From assembly GCA_036925085.1 (NCBI GenBank), contig JAUPFP010000068.1, positions 124,001-188,000 on the forward strand: 64,000 bases of DNA. Reading direction: 5' to 3'. A model generated the notes under the pieces. That model was not told where the DNA came from and made no database searches. It was given only the letters and a program-made list of their open reading frames with translations. The position numbers and the translations under genes are program-made. The stretch comes from Brachycybe producta. Its lineage: Eukaryota; Arthropoda; Diplopoda; Playtdesmida; Andrognathidae. Each line of letters opens with the position of its first letter. Positions within the stretch are counted from its first letter, which is position 1. Shown here one piece after another: positions 18,865 to 32,207 of the stretch.

Positions 18865-20319
18865 ATGCCTGTAAGTATTGTAAATGTATACAAAAGAAAA
18901 CGTTTTATTTTAATGGTTTTAATGGCTTAAAACCTAAAAAAAAAATAACTAAACCGGAAACCACTCCCGAAAACCTCCTTTAAAAAACGATTATTTTCTC
19001 TTTTAAAAGATGTTTTTCTTCGATATTATTACAGGCATATCATTCACAATATGTGAAATCAGCTCAATCGATTGGAAACATGGCTCTTTTGCCGATTCGA
19101 ACCCAATTTCGAGGTCCAGCACCCAAAGGAGGTTCGAGGGATAGAAAACGGGACCGAAATTTCAATGAAAATAAATTTTAATAAACGTGTTTTTTTTTTG
19201 CTTCTCGGCATTTATTTCAGTTGCTGAACAAGACATAATCGACGAGACTTTACTTTATTTCAAAGCAAACGTTTTCTTTCGTGAATTCGAAATCAAGGTT
19301 TGTAATTTCAAAGACGAATTAAGCGCGTTTATTTCTCTTAAGGCCCATAAACGCTGTGGAATTTAGGGGGCTACTGGTATTTGATAATTTTTTTCGTATA
19401 TTTGACGAAAGTTTTAACTTTTTGGGGCACCTAAAATTTGGTGGTCGTACTTTCGCTTTCAAAATTCGGTTATTCTTTCGATTAGTAGTCGCTAGCTACC
19501 AAGTGAAGGCTGTATAGCTGTGATTTAGGTTGTGTTGAAGGAGCGCAATAAAGGAGCAAAATTAAGACGAACTTAGTGTTTTAGAAAGTAGCAGGGCAGC
19601 TGATTCACTTTATTTTGAAAGCTAGCAACATGGAACTACTATAAAATGATCGAGCTACCCTTTTAGTTTCTGAAACACTTTTAATCTTTGAAAATCAGCT
19701 GTTCATACAATGTGTTAATCTCTTTTGTTCTTCAGAGTGAAGCGGATCTCGTGTTGATTTATCTTACTTTATACACGATCGATTGCTTAAAAAGACTTCA
19801 GAAGGTTTATTACTAAGAATAACGAGATCCAAAGAACGTACAAGTTCATTAAGTTTGGTTTTTCGCTTTTTTGCAGAGTGCTACAAAGAATCAGGCAGTT
19901 CAAGAAATGTACACGTTAGCGATCTCCAAGTTCGACTTACCAGGTGACCCGGGTTTCCCTTTTAAAACCGGGTTTGCTGCTCCAACGTCTTCACAAGAAG
20001 CTGGTTCGAATCGAATACAAAGAATTGTAGTTTTCTTTCCACAGCGTTAACCAACGATATTTTTTCTCGTTTTATAAAGATCTTATGAGACAGTACTTTA
20101 CTCAGTTACGACAGGAACTCGGACTTCGTATTTGCGATAAGGTTTTTGACACCGAAACTGGAAAAGCGAGCAAAGTATATCGAGATATCTGTGGCGTTTT
20201 ATTTTTCAGGAAAACGTAGATTTAACGCGTTGCTTGACTTATTTTTGTTGTTTTAGTGGTGGCTTTGCTTTGCAAAGAGGAAATTTATGGATAAAACTCT
20301 TTCGGGACCTGGTCAATAG
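18865..20319 (+). CDS. ARPC3: Actin-related protein 2/3 complex subunit 3 (177 aa)
   Basis: Seven exons: 18865-18870, 19035-19131, 19221-19297, 19736-19804, 19877-20003, 20080-20174, 20257-20319. They total 534 bases and one open frame of 177 residues, against 178 in human. It starts [20 protein letters not shown] and retains the family signatures [32 protein letters not shown] and [24 protein letters not shown]3 (p21) is a structural subunit of the seven-protein Arp2/3 complex that nucleates branched actin filaments at the cell cortex. The first coding exon is only two codons. Introns 2 and 5 use G|GTTCGA donors and introns 3 and 4 also have T at +3; homology makes these junctions unambiguous. 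Intron 3 holds a transposon copy. Confidence 0.97.
19560..19715. mobile_element. Foldback family A, deleted copy in ARPC3 intron 3
   Basis: AGTGTTTTAGAAAGTAG on the left and GAGCTACCCTTTTAG on the right, with the centre lost. It ends within 25 bases of the exon 4 acceptor. Confidence 0.65.
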
Positions 20320-20432
20320 TCGAAGGACATCGTCTTAAACTGAACACGAAACTATGGAGATAGGAGATAAAAAAACAATGTAAAAGCTTCGAGTCGAAGT
20401 TCTGTTATTTCAATTGTCTTTTCTTCGTGAAT

Positions 20433-20438
20433 AATAAA
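20433..20438 (+). terminator. ARPC3 poly(A) signal
   Basis: AATAAA 114 bases past the stop codon. Confidence 0.6.
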
Positions 20439-20857
20439 AACGTTACTGAAAAATAAGTTTGAATTTTATTTGTAATGTTTTTTTATGATCCAGAAATCTT
20501 AACCCTTTTACACGAACCAAATTAATTTCGAACGTAAAACGAATCCATTTTAAACAGAGACTAGAACAATTAAATTAAAATCTCTTATTTGGAAAAAAAA
20601 AAACGACGAAAAAATATATAATTAAATTTTCCAAGGGTTTCACACATAAAATATATAATGAAAAAAAAAAATTCATTAAGATTTTACAAGTCAAGAGGTT
20701 ACCCGCATTGGTAAGGTTAAGAAAATAACCAGCAGATGGCGCCAGCATTTCCTATAAGAGTCTACATTTAAAAAATGACATTATGATGGTATTGCAATTT
20801 GACACAGTGTTCCGTTTTTGTTTACATTTCTCATTTTACACACAGTTATTTTTTTTT

Positions 20858-21145
20858 AAACGGAATTTTAAGTGCAGTAAGCACTCAACTATTCTGTGAA
20901 TCCACTGATATTTTTGCAAAACCTAGTTATTGTTCTATTTTGAAAATAATTCTGAAAATAAGCCAAGAGCTAATTTTCATAGACAATTAGAAACGAACTG
21001 TTCGTCTATGGAAATTAGCACGGAGGCTATTTTCAAACTTTCTTTAAAAATTGAAGAAATCATAACTAGGTTATGCAAAAGTATCAGTGGATTCATAGTA
21101 TATTTGAGGGTTTATTGCACTTTAAATTACGTTTCAAAAAATGTA
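20858..21145. mobile_element. Foldback element of about 290 bp
   Basis: Inverted arms: GAATCCACTGATATTTTTGC with AACCTAGTTAT on the left, ATAACTAGGTT with GCAAAAGTATCAGTGGATTC on the right. Inner arms are GCTAATTTTCATAGAC / GTCTATGGAAATTAGC, and outer arms AAACGGAATTTTAAGTGCAG / TTGCACTTTAAATTACGTTT. Confidence 0.8.
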
Positions 21146-21477
21146 TGCGAGAAGAGAGAATGGAAACGAAAAGTGAATACATACACATACCATGTTAAAC
21201 TGACCCATGCCGATAGCCTCTTAAAACATAAATAAAAGCATTTCATGTCATCATATTTAAGGTGCCCCCCCCCTTTTCGTAATTTTTTTTTTGCACGATG
21301 TCAAGTATAAACGTCAGATGTCTCTAAACATGGACTGATCGAAATTCATTGTGATCAAAAAAACATGGTTTTCGAATAAAGCTAAAAAAAAAAAAATCAC
21401 TGAAAAATTAAATCACATAATTTAGTTAAAAAAAAAAATTAAGAGTTTGCTTTTCGCTATCGCATTGCGAAATTATA

Positions 21478-21760
21478 CATAAGATGGTTTATGAACAGCT
21501 GATTTTCGAACAGTAATTATTCTGTCTTTCAGAAGAACAAAATTAAGCGAAACTAGAAGAGAAGCTCAATCACTTTAAATATATTTTCATGTTGGTATCT
21601 TTCAAAATAAACTTTTTATAGAGAAAAGTTAAAAAATAAATCAGCTTAAAGTTGGGTCACCATGAAAACATCCTTTAAGTGATTGAGGTACCCTTCTAGT
21701 CTCTAAAACACATTCAAGTTTCTCTTCATTTTGCACCTGAAACACAGAATAATCAAGAGA
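21478..21760. mobile_element. Foldback family A copy
   Basis: Starts AAGATGGTTTATGAACAGC and ends ACAGAATAATCAAGAGATCG; both arms carry the diagnostic GAAACTAGAAG / CCTTCTAGT words. Confidence 0.75.
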
Positions 21761-23266
21761 TCGAAAGGCATCATCACATTCGAAAATAAATTCCCTTGAT
21801 GATAACGATAATAACTTATAAGAAGAAATGTTAGAAGAAATTAAAATATATCTAATAAAAATCCGTTTTTTAGATAATTGTCTAAATTTAACTCTAAATA
21901 ACTAAATAACTTAAGTTTCTTTACAAACTTCACTTAGAGAGGGTAATATACTGAAAATAAAAGTAAAAGAAGTCAATTCCGCGGTCCCAAGAGGGCCAGG
22001 AATTTAAAAGCACGCTAAGAAGAAGTGCCCCAAACGGAAACGAGCGAGAACCAGCCACGCCAAATAAAGAGTTAAACCGAAGAATCAAAACCAAACTATT
22101 TACATACATAGTGAGGAATCAAACTCACCTAATAATAATAGTAATATTCCTAATATATTTTATACTTACATGTTAGAATTCATTCATATAATAAAATTTC
22201 ATTCTCTCTCTTTATCGTATCTTACATAATAAAAAGCTCGATTCGGTTAAGATCGTAACTTGAGTCATTTTTTCTTTTTCCTTCTTGCACATAAGAGGTT
22301 CAGAAATTAAGGTTCTTAAATTTTTGCGTAGGAAATTTAACGAAAAAATCAAAAATCTATTTAAAACTAGAAAAGTAAAGAAAGACAATATAGTTTGAAC
22401 TATATTATCTTTGTCTTATTAATGTACCTTGAATACTTTTTATGGTTGTTTTAAAAGACAACAAAATGTTTACTTTTTCGTATGGAAAAACTGTCACAAA
22501 AAGTTCATTATTAACAATAATGTTAATTAAACAATTTTTTTTTACATTATTAACAATAATAGTCATCAAAAGTACCAACAACTCGTCTCGTTTCAAATAA
22601 CTTTTAAACTTCTTATCGAGGTTGATTCGATAAAGTTAAGAATCAATTTACTGTTATTTTCATTATTAAAAAATTCTTTCCAATAGGGGTTTTTCTTACT
22701 TTTCCGATAACTGACATTCCATTGTAATTGAAAAGACAGTTTTGAAAAATGTCAAAAAAGCTTTTTTTTCTTCTTCTTCGAATTAAAAATACCATAAAAA
22801 GTTCATTTTTTAACTATCAGTTTATGAAAATACAACTAAAGTACCCACATTATGGCCTGCCAGTTTTGGCTTGTTAATCCAAGATTGTAATTCAAAACAT
22901 TACTTTTCAAATTTTCTAACTTTTAATTAATTTTGCATTTTTAAATTATGTTTAATTAGTTTCACTGACATAATCGGTAAGTGTAACGAATTACGTTTCA
23001 AAGTAATTTGTCTCAACACTGCTTTCAGTGGCAGTTATAAAAACGTTAGTCAGAAACATATTTTTGTAAAAAAAAAAAAAAAAATGTCGCAAAAAAGTCC
23101 TCCTTTTAAAGCTAAGGTATTGAAAGTACAACTAAGAAAATCCCTAACTCTTCTAGTTTAAAATAACCTTTGAACTTCTTATAACTGTTGATTCTAAAAA
23201 GTTAAGAACCTCAATCACAGTTTCCGACCTACGTCAAACAAAAAAAAATTTTCTTTCAGTTACGTC

Positions 23267-26200
23267 TTAAGCCTGCGCTTTACGAAGTCTCACACGGCTC
23301 CTAGTTATGTGGTAAGTGGGACTGCTCGATAGCAAACAAGGCGAAGAAGGAATACCGGATCGACGGTACAGTCTAGAATGCTTCACTAAAATAGACGAGC
23401 GGCCGCCGTGAACTAGCTTTCGTTTCAGCGCTACCGCTGCCGTAGAAGCTGCCTCCGTACTTTTATTAGAAGAAGACTGCACACTTCCCTTAAGATGCTC
23501 CGATGCGGCCGACAACAATTGCTGAGCTTGTTGTTCTAGTATCTTACGCGAAGACAAGCCGATAGCATCGTCTCTCTTCTCTCGATCCATCTCGAAAGAG
23601 TCCGAAGTCGCACTACCGGCGTCCGATGTACTTACGACACCGAGTTTCTCGGCCATCGTTTGCGCATCGTAACACCTCTTAGTTCTTTGAAGAGAAACGG
23701 GAAGTTTAGTACTCGAAGTGGGTAAGCTGCGACGCTCGGCCAGTGGAACCGGCGGCGTACGAGCACGTCTCAAGTTTCTTATACTGTCGGATTCCGATTG
23801 TTCTGGCTGAGTCTGTGGGAAAACGGCACCGACGCAAGATCTCCTCTTTGGTGGAAGCGGAGGTCCACAAAGAGGAGAAACGTTCGCACATCGATCCAAA
23901 AGGCGACAATTTCCAGGCTCGTAAGAATCGTATTCGGGAGCGTGAGTCACGAGAACTCTCGGCTGCTCTCGTCGATCGTTCTCGGAGAGTAAATTTACCT
24001 CCGATTCGTCGCGAGGTCTCAACTTCTGCAACATCCTCTGTCGTAAAAGTACTTCACTTCTCGGAGGTCCAGGAGGATCCAACATAACCGTAACTACGCT
24101 TGTGTTGTCCGCACGCTTCTTACGAAGCATCCAGACGTCGAGAGCTCTGTCCACGAGCAACTTCGAAGGATTGACCCATGGTTTACACTGTTAGAAAAAC
24201 AAAAACAACTTCGTGAGATATAGGTTCACTGTAGTAACAAACAGGGTTGGAAAAAATTCAGTGAAAACGATTCTTAATAAAACTACTCCTTTTGAGAACA
24301 GCCGATTCTCGAACTCTAGTTATTCTGCGTTTCTGGATAAAGAACATTAAGGAGAAAATGAAATTATTTTCGAAAATAGACCAGTAGCTCAATCATTCAA
24401 TAGTATTTTTATGTTGATATCTTACAAAATAAACTTTTCATAGATAAAAAAAATTATGACTATCATTTGCTTAAAGTTGGTTTATTTTCAAACTGACATA
24501 AAAAGCTTATTTTAAAAGATATCAACCTAAAATACCTTCTAGTTTCTAAATCACACTCAAGTTTCTCTTAATTTTTCTCCTGAAAAACAGAAGTAACCAG
24601 TGTTCGCGGGGCGTTTACACTTTAGAACCACCTTAAATGAAACAAGTCATAGTTAACAAAAAAGAAAATACGTACTCCTATCTGTCTCGATTCGTCTATC
24701 AGAAAATGTCGTTCGTTCTCGTGTTCGGCAGCTTCGACAACTCTGACCGCCTCCTTATAGGAGATCATATTCCAGACGCCGTCCGTAGCCAGAACGAGAC
24801 AACGATCCCGTTTCGGATCCAGAGTAACAACGTGAACGTCGGGTTCGGGCGAAACGATGAACTGGCCGTGTAAATAGTCGTAACTCCAGAGATCTCCTTC
24901 AATAAAAATAAAAAAAACGAAAATAATCAATCATACACGCAAAAGAAATAACAAAAATGAAACAAAAACAAATTATGAAAATAAAAGTGAATTAAATTAT
25001 CACCACCATCACCACTGAAACAAATGAGCTAACGAGAATAACGAACCTAACGATCTAGCGACAGCCAAGAAAGGAATCTGGTCGATATGGGTGCTCCTCC
25101 TTACTGGCCCCTTGTGTCCTATTCGAGGTCGGTTCCAGACAACTCTCTGGACGCCACATTTACTAACGACGGATCCTCCAACATCTTCAATCCGTTTCCT
25201 TTCGGCCGGAGACTCGGGTTTATGGTCGCAAGTCAACGGACGAGCGCCGTAATGCTTTCCATCTACAGTCCCAAAAGAAGATAACAAAAATGGAACTTAA
25301 CATCGTCCATTTTTGATTGATACCAAGCCTCAAAGGTATGAAAATTAACCTGGTTCTTTGTAGCCCAATACAATTGCTGAGTCGCCGACATGTCCAACGT
25401 ACATTTTTCCTTTTCGTATAAAGATGACACTGGCTGTAGTTCCGGACGTACTCGGAAGTCCAGAAACGGTTTGTGGCCATTTGGCTACAAACAAAAGACG
25501 CATTAGAACCCAAATAGTTTAGTTTTCTCTATGAAATTAAATCATTGAAGACGCAAGTCAAATAATTAATATTTATAGCGCAGTCATTAATCTTTAAAGT
25601 TTCCACTAGATTTTTGCAAGTGCGAGCGTTTGATTGCGAATTTCACAAGTTTCCCGCAGGTATTTATTCCATTTCTGTTATTTCTTGTAGTTTGCATCAA
25701 ATTTCTTGCAGATTTTTGTCAAGTTTTTGCCACTTGAACATTGATTATTCTGTCTTTAAACTGAAAAATACAGAGAAACTTGAATATATTTTAGAAAATT
25801 GAATGGGTAAGCTAATCATTCAAGGGCATTTTCATGTTGATATCTTTCAAAATAAGCTACATTTTATACGTGAATTTGAAAACAACACAACTTTAAACAA
25901 AATATATTTTGTAATTTTTGTCTATAAAAAGTTAATTTTGAAAAATATCAACACGAAAATATTTTTAAGTGATTGCGACCCTTCTATTTTCTCCTAATGT
26001 CGCTCCTGAGAACGCAAAGGCACGTGGGTTAGGAGAACGTTCCTGTTTTACGTCACGATGCATGACATCATCCTATTGGCACCTACTGTGTGCCCTCGCG
26101 TGCCCAGAAAACCGGGAGGCGTGACGATGAGTGTAAACATCACAACACATTTTTATCTGGGTCGACGCTAGATAGGCTTTTTTTATGACTCAGATATAAG

Positions 26201-27119
26201 TTCACAATCGCTCTATTTGTCATTGTTTCAAGCAGAAACACGAACTCAATGATGTCATGCATCCAGATAACGAGGAAGTCAAAGGTTACGCAACATTTAA
26301 CAAGTTCAAGCAAATATTAAAAGCAATGTCTTCCATGCTTTAAACGTTAAAAACTACAAGTTTCCGCTTGAAAAAGCTAAATTAATACGTACACACAATG
26401 CAATTTGCATTCAACACTTGAAAACCGACCTAAAATAGCAAACAACCGTTTAAAAATGTCTTATTTCGGATTTTTAAGATGTTATTTGCGGTCACAGACC
26501 TTAAACCAAGCCGCTGAAACTCAGCTACAAAGCGGCTGATTTCTGAAACACGCCCCGATTTAACAGTTTTAACGTCATTTAAACACGCAAGCAATTGTAT
26601 GACGTCACTCGTGACTTCTAATATGATTTCCGGTATCCTTACGGATGTTATTAAAACTCCGTAAACTCGTTAACCGCAAAGATAAGACATTAATAAGCCA
26701 GAAAAAAAAATAGGCTTGCTTAAAGAAATGGCGCTTAAAAAAAACATCCGCAGTTCAAACAAGTCCCTCGTCTTACTTCTCTACGCGAAGGAATAAAACG
26801 TGACGATTGACTTACAAACTTGTTTCCACATTGCCATATGCGTCGCAACGAAACCGTCTTTTATAGCTTTGAGTACTTCTTCGTCGCTGTCCGACCAGAA
26901 ACTCTTTTGACTGACGATGAAGTTCATGAGATGTTCTTTAGCAAAGAGAGCCGCATCACGACCTCCATGGCCGTCGAAGATACCAAAGTAAGCGTACTCA
27001 AGATCGCGCTCGTCGTCCGTCTGCTGGTAAGCTACAGCGAACGCGTCTTCCATGTAACGACGTCCTCCTTGGTTACAATGACCGGTAACGCGAAGATTAA
27101 CTCCAATGCTTGGAGCCAT
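23267..27119 (-). CDS. PPM1D: PP2C-family protein phosphatase, PPM1D/WIP1 orthologue (598 aa)
   Basis: Five exons in transcript order: 27119-26816, 25484-25350, 25262-25047, 24896-24676, 24187-23267; 1797 bases in one frame (human 605 aa). Metal-dependent Ser/Thr phosphatase; in vertebrates it dephosphorylates p38, p53, ATM and gamma-H2AX targets in the nucleus. Metal-ligand residues are present in E24-D25 (MED), D49 (FDGHGG), D257 (ATDGVWN) and D319 (RADNTS). The basic B-loop that separates WIP1 from other PP2Cs is intact ([19 protein letters not shown] followed by [14 protein letters not shown]). The C-terminal 270 residues after the catalytic domain are Ser- and Arg-rich and diverged. An upstream in-frame ATG at 27143 would add eight residues; I prefer 27119 by comparison with human MAGLYSLG. 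Intron 3 has a G|GTTCGT donor. Confidence 0.95.
24285..24640. mobile_element. Foldback family A copy in PPM1D intron 4
   Basis: Starts near GAACAGCCGATTCTCGAACTC and ends ACTTTAGAACCACCTTAAATG, so the right border abuts TTAA. Confidence 0.7.
25735..26015. mobile_element. Foldback family A copy in PPM1D intron 1
   Basis: GAGAAACTTGAATATATTTTAG on the left and GACCCTTCTATTTTC on the right, with GATATCTTTCAAAATAA between them. Confidence 0.6.
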
Positions 27120-28233
27120 TATTAAAGATACCCGTTCGATCACATATAGAAAAGTTTTTATAAGGTTCTCACATCACATTCAACGTCGTCACTATACGCC
27201 ATTAAAAATACACAAACATTCGCTTAAAAATCGATTTCAATTGTATCGATATAGACGTATAAAAAAAACGATAAAAATGTCATGCAGTGAACGTTCACCG
27301 ATCATGTTTTGAAAACCAAAGCGCATATACAAATGTTTACGCAGGATGTCATAATATGGCGTCAACAAACCGTGCATTACTATGTAAAAATCGCCTTATT
27401 ACTACAGTTCCTTCCCCGAAATACTACCTTCAGAAATGTGACGTTATGTTCCTATCGTATCAAACTCTAATAGCTGTAGCAACAATTGCGGCGGCGGTGC
27501 GCTGACCAAGGCACCAAAAAATAAATTTCACATTTTCTCATTTCTCATGAACGAAAATATTTTCACATGTGTTAAAAATAAAAATAGCCATTGAATAGAT
27601 TTAAAAATTATAAGTTAATTGATAAATGTAACCTATTAAAGCAACTAAAGTAGAAAACAGTGCTAGCGCCGCTTAAAAACATTTTTAAACTGAACTCGCG
27701 GCGGCTAATTGTTTAATATCGTGATACGCAATATATCGAATTAATATTTATTGAGATATCGATACTAAAACCAGGCAAATACACACGCTCTTTGACCTTT
27801 AACACTATTGGTTGAAACAATCTCTCCAACTGTCTGATTGGTTAAATTCATATTTGTAACCGTTATGAAGATTATAAAAACATAAAAAAAAAAGAAATCC
27901 GTGACGTCATTCAACTGTAGGAACCTGGCTAAAATAGCTACACTTGATTGGCTGTTGCTATGCTCATTGCATAGCTTGTTTTGGTCGGTCGGCGTTTTAA
28001 AAAAAAACCTCCCAAAAATCAAAGTAATTTTCACGTCATCATTCTTTGCATTCTAACATTGTTAATTATGTATTCAAAAAAATAAGATTGCCGGTGAACT
28101 TTAAACCGGCACATTCCACATGGTGAGTGTGAAACAATTTTCCAATTGTTATTCAGGATCTGTCGCATAATAATATCTTGCATTCAGAAAACGAATTGAG
28201 TTTGTTGACAACCGTTTATGACGTCATTTGTGA

Positions 28234-28253
28234 CCATGATGGCGGCCGCCATT
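28234..28253. promoter_or_regulatory. Double YY1-like palindrome
   Basis: ATGATGGCGGCCGCCAT presents the YY1-type core on both strands. No transcript is identified next to it. Confidence 0.3.
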
Positions 28254-29239
28254 TATTGTTTTTGCTTGTAATTGACGCAAAGGGGCGCTGATGATAAAAC
28301 CGTTTCTATATATAAAAATATAAACTGCAAAAAAATAGGCAGCGTTTTGCGTGAATTTCCTGTCGTTTTCATACTAATATACGTGACAAGCGTTGAACAC
28401 TTAAAAATTAACATTATTTTTACAAAAAAAAAATTTTGGTTCCATGTTAGACCATTATCCTCTAAACGTGTCCCTTTAGAAGTTTTAACCCGCTTTTCGG
28501 GTGAATTTTTTAAGTTGTCATTGTTAATGACAAATAGGTCATTAAAATAAATGTCAACTGTCTCTTACACAAACAATGGGTTACAAGGGTTTTATTTTAA
28601 TAATATTGCGAAACACTCAAAATTCCGATGTTATGTATATTTAATGAATGAGGCGGAAATACGAATTGCTTTAATAGTTTGCTAATATTGTCGCTAGATG
28701 GCGGTAGGTTTCCAATTTAGCTTACAGAATACACTTGCCTCTTCGTAAGATGAAGTTTGTGACGTCAGAAGGGAATGATCAAAAAAAAAAAATATAGGCT
28801 TGTGTCGTTTTGTTTGATTAAAAGGACTAAGGAGTAATAACAAAATAGTGCCAAACGTTTTGTGTTAAACTGTTGAAAACGTTTGCTATCATCCATTTTC
28901 TTTCAGACACAATCCTAAATTTTATGTCAACACCCGCTGACGTCAGACGCTTTCATTTTACGGGTTAGGCATTTGTAGATCTGTTTATTGTTTTGTTGAT
29001 TGACAGTAAAAATACACGATTTCAGTGATTGAATACTTAAGTTTGACCAAAGAGCTTCTAAAAACCTCTTTGGTTTGACTAGTGGGAAGAAAATAGTTTA
29101 AAACTAGTTATTAATGATGTCATATTTTACTAATAAATGGTGAAGACACCATTTTTAGAAACATATTTTTCAATATCAATACAACTTCAATAGTTTTACT
29201 TAATTTCGACACTTGTTTCTTATTATTGGTTACTTATAA

Positions 29240-29690
29240 CTATAAGTTATAACGCGATGTAAATTTTAATTAGATCCAAAATTATAGATGTAAATGACAT
29301 TTGATTTAGATTATTTATTTTTATTTAATTATTTTAAATCGCAATTTAAATATATACAATAAAACATAAAAATAAAGTGAATTAAATCACATTTTATAAT
29401 TTTTTTTAGACTTTTTTCTTTTTTAAATTGTAATTTTATAAAATTTTAAATAAAAAAATTCTGTTTTAAATAAAAAAAATCTGATTTAAATAAAAAAAAT
29501 TCTGATTTAAATAAAAAAAATTCTGATTTAAATAAAAAAAATTCTGATTTAAATAAAAAAAATTCTAATTTAAACAAAAAAAATTCTGATTTAAATAAAA
29601 AATTCTAATTTTAATAAAAAAAATTCTGTTTTAAATAAAAAAAAATCTGTTTTAAATAAAAAAAATTCTGATTTCACTCCCAATTATGGC
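29240..29690. repeat. Tandem array of a 20-21-bp word, probably a decayed hAT end
   Basis: About eleven copies of TCTGATTTAAATAAAAAAAA run from about 29458 to 29668, ending CTGATTTCACTCCCA. The unit is the reverse complement of the subterminal word TTTTTTATTTAAATCAGA of the hAT element at 62633-63511, whose end reads ATTTAAATCACTGCCACCC. Confidence 0.75.
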
Positions 29691-30503
29691 ATATATTTTT
29701 GTGTTTCATACGAAACAATATATTATAGAAGGTTATTTTAATCGTTATTAACGTTTTCAACTCCACCCTGTATTACTAAATTAGTAACATTTTTATGTTG
29801 CTCATTGTCAAGGTTGAAAATTTTCTATATATATTTTTATTTCTATGTTAATTATATGTGAAGATAGATAACTTCCGCGTTGAGAGCAACATCTATCAGT
29901 CTGTCTCCTAGTTTTCTATTGCCCTCAGGGATTGGTTGCTTCTTACGTAACAATGGCGTAATCTACAATTGGCGCACATGTTTTCAGAAAAATGGGAAGA
30001 AAAAAACGTTAATCGTGTCGCATTTATAGTTTTCATCTCTTTGATTCCAAACTAAAAGGACATCGTTGCGAAAATGACTATAAATACGGCATTTACTCAT
30101 TTTGTTGTGTTGATGCACGGACATGTGGCCCAATTGGTCATAGATACATGTATAAAACAAGAGGTGTGAACTAATATGGCGTTCTATTTAATTAGAATCA
30201 AATGATAAAGATGCCATATTGGTTATACCTACCTGTAGCTAAATACAGTTTCAAAATAGACGTCATGCCGCAATATATTTTTATAATAATCATCATCTCC
30301 ACTGGAGCGTTTATTTCATTTTCGAACAAATGTTTTGAGTGTGACCCACATGAGACCTTGATAGTAGCTGATAGCTATTTTAATAATAACACCTATAATC
30401 ACCTAACAACAATTTACTTTATATTTTCAAATTAAAGGTGAGTCATTTACTACGACAATGTTTCGTAACACCAAGGCTTACTAGGATAGAATATACAGTA
30501 GTA

Positions 30504-30830
30504 GGGCCTGGTACACACGATCAATTATAAAATTGAGGATCCTGGCTTTTCAAAAAACAAAACTAGGAAACGAGGTATAACCTAACTAACCTAAACTTCA
30601 GGCATGACTAGTTCGAGTGTGGCGTATAGACAGATAACCCTGGATGAGTGAGAAAATAAAAATAAGTGCAAATCATGTTTCCAAACATGGGAACAAATTA
30701 GTTACTAAGGAGAAAACAATCTCAACTCACATATAATTTCAAAATAAAACCTAAGATTATACTTTGAATGGTTTTAAATACTATGGTGATTTTGAGACGA
30801 TCCAGAATTTGATCGTGTGTATCCAGCCTT
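30504..30830. mobile_element. Foldback with ACACACGATCAATT ends
   Basis: GGGCCTGGTACACACGATCA on the left; GATCGTGTGTATCCAGCC on the right. Related words occur near 33790, 34140 and 49745. Confidence 0.7.
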
Positions 30831-31339
30831 ACCTTAATTATATTCTTGTGACAGGACATCCCAATTTTGATGCCAAGTGCCGAATTTTTATATTGAACTG
30901 CTTCAAAAGGCAGTGTAGAGAAAAGTCGCCATACTTGTTTACCCCTTCTCAGTCAAATTTTGTGTTTTTCATCACGGTTTACAATGCTACACAATCTGTG
31001 CTTCAAATCTGAACGTTTCGTTATGCGGGCTTTCCCATTATGCACGAGCAAGTGTTTTTAAAGAGAGAGAGACGTTGCTCTTTTACTATTTGTTAATAAT
31101 TAAAATGGTATTGGACATTCTCATCTACATTATGATCTCATGGTAAATAACATCTGATAACTCTTCTTAAAAGAAACTGAATGAAAACGTTATTACCACG
31201 TATATCAATATGAAGGACACTTATAGTTACACAAGCTATGCAAAACAGGACACAAAATGGACACCAACGACCAATATAGTAGTGGCATGTAAGATACATA
31301 CGTGGTAGTCAGCTCTTCGCTTTTTTTTTTGTGATGTAA

Positions 31340-31669
31340 CAGAGAGCGAACGGTGCAGCAAAGATTACTTATCCGAACGCTCTGCTCTCGTTCCGCTTCT
31401 GTGTCCCCGTTTGCCGGTTGATCGCGCTCCACGAGCTCTCGGTGTCATTCGGGGCCGGTTTCTGTTTAGGTGAAGTGCGTTTAATTCCATTATAAATATA
31501 AATAAGGATACCGAAACGACATCGGTTTTTTTAATTTTAAAAGTACCGTATGCGTACGAAAAAACGTAAAAATCATCGGTCTTTCGACTGTCGCGATTAG
31601 TGTTTAATATTTTAACTTGTTTTTATCTTTTTTTTAACGTGTTGATTAAGTTTTTAATCATCATGAAAG
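31340..31669 (+). other. Candidate 5' UTR exon and promoter of SPECC1L
   Basis: A CpG-richer stretch ends ATCATCATGAAAG|GTGAGTCTC, a strong donor. The next compatible acceptor is TTTATAAG|GTGAAAGATTAAC at 37083, just upstream of the SPECC1L start. Joined this way the ATG at 31663 opens a short upstream reading frame out of frame with SPECC1L. The exon may instead belong to something else. Confidence 0.45.
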
Positions 31670-31989
31670 GTGAGTCTCTTGAGACACGTTTTAATTAGGA
31701 TAGGGAAAAATTAGGGAATACGGTTCCTAATCGACTAACAACACTGTTTTTAAATAGCATTTTATTAACTTTTATTAAAAGTTGTTTCGTTTATATTGTA
31801 AGTTTGTAACAATCGTTTCTTTTCATTCATTTAAATACGTATTATTATTATATCTTAACAAGGAATTGTGGTTGTGTGTTGTGTTTCTTTTCTTTTCTTT
31901 TATTTTTGTCTTTTCTTTCAATTGTTTACTTTGTTTTGTCGCCATTTTGTCTGTTCCAAAAATAAGAATAAATAAACACACACAAAAAA

Positions 31990-32200
31990 AGATACTTACT
32001 ACCACCTCCTCATCCTCCTTTCTCTCTCTCACCCTAGTCAAGGCTAAATGGGTGGGTCCTCCTCAATCTCCCTGTGTCCTTTTTCTAAAAAAAAAATCAA
32101 CCAAATCCACCCCCCACGCGAAAAAATCAACAAAAGTAAAAAAAAAAAAAGACTGATGAGTGCAATGGGAGGGGCAACTGTCACTCATTATTATGCACGG
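31990..32200. other. Low-complexity intronic sequence
   Basis: Pyrimidine-rich (CCTCCT, CTCTCT) followed by A-runs; no coding evidence. Confidence 0.4.
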
Positions 32201-32207
32201 TTACGCA

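Larger units (their letters stand above)
20440..23266. other. Intergenic region between ARPC3 and the PPM1D 3' end
   Basis: 2.8 kb without a supportable gene. It holds the foldback at 20858-21145, the family A copy at 21478-21760 and AT-rich sequence. A short GC-richer stretch at 21980-22130 is open in one plus frame but has no recognisable product or clear splice sites. Confidence 0.5.
27144..31330. other. Intergenic region between divergent PPM1D and SPECC1L
   Basis: 4.2 kb with no exon I can support. It contains TGACGTCA-type sites (27900, 28218, 28760, 28940), an ATGGCGGCCGCCAT palindrome near 28238, the array at 29458-29668 and the foldback at 30504-30830. The ORF at 28272-28550 lacks family resemblance and splice context. 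Confidence 0.5.

Noticed and set aside
20930-21235. 101-codon plus-strand frame
   Set aside because: Most of it lies in the foldback at 20858-21145, whose palindromic arms account for the sequence.
26781-27143. PPM1D start at 27143 and read-through of exon 1 past 26816
   Set aside because: The read-through adds residues absent from the family. The GTAAGT donor at 26815 joins in frame to the [14 protein letters not shown] exon. The upstream ATG remains possible but less likely.
28272-28550. 92-codon plus-strand frame
   Set aside because: AT-rich codon content with A-runs, no homology recognised and no promoter or poly(A) context.
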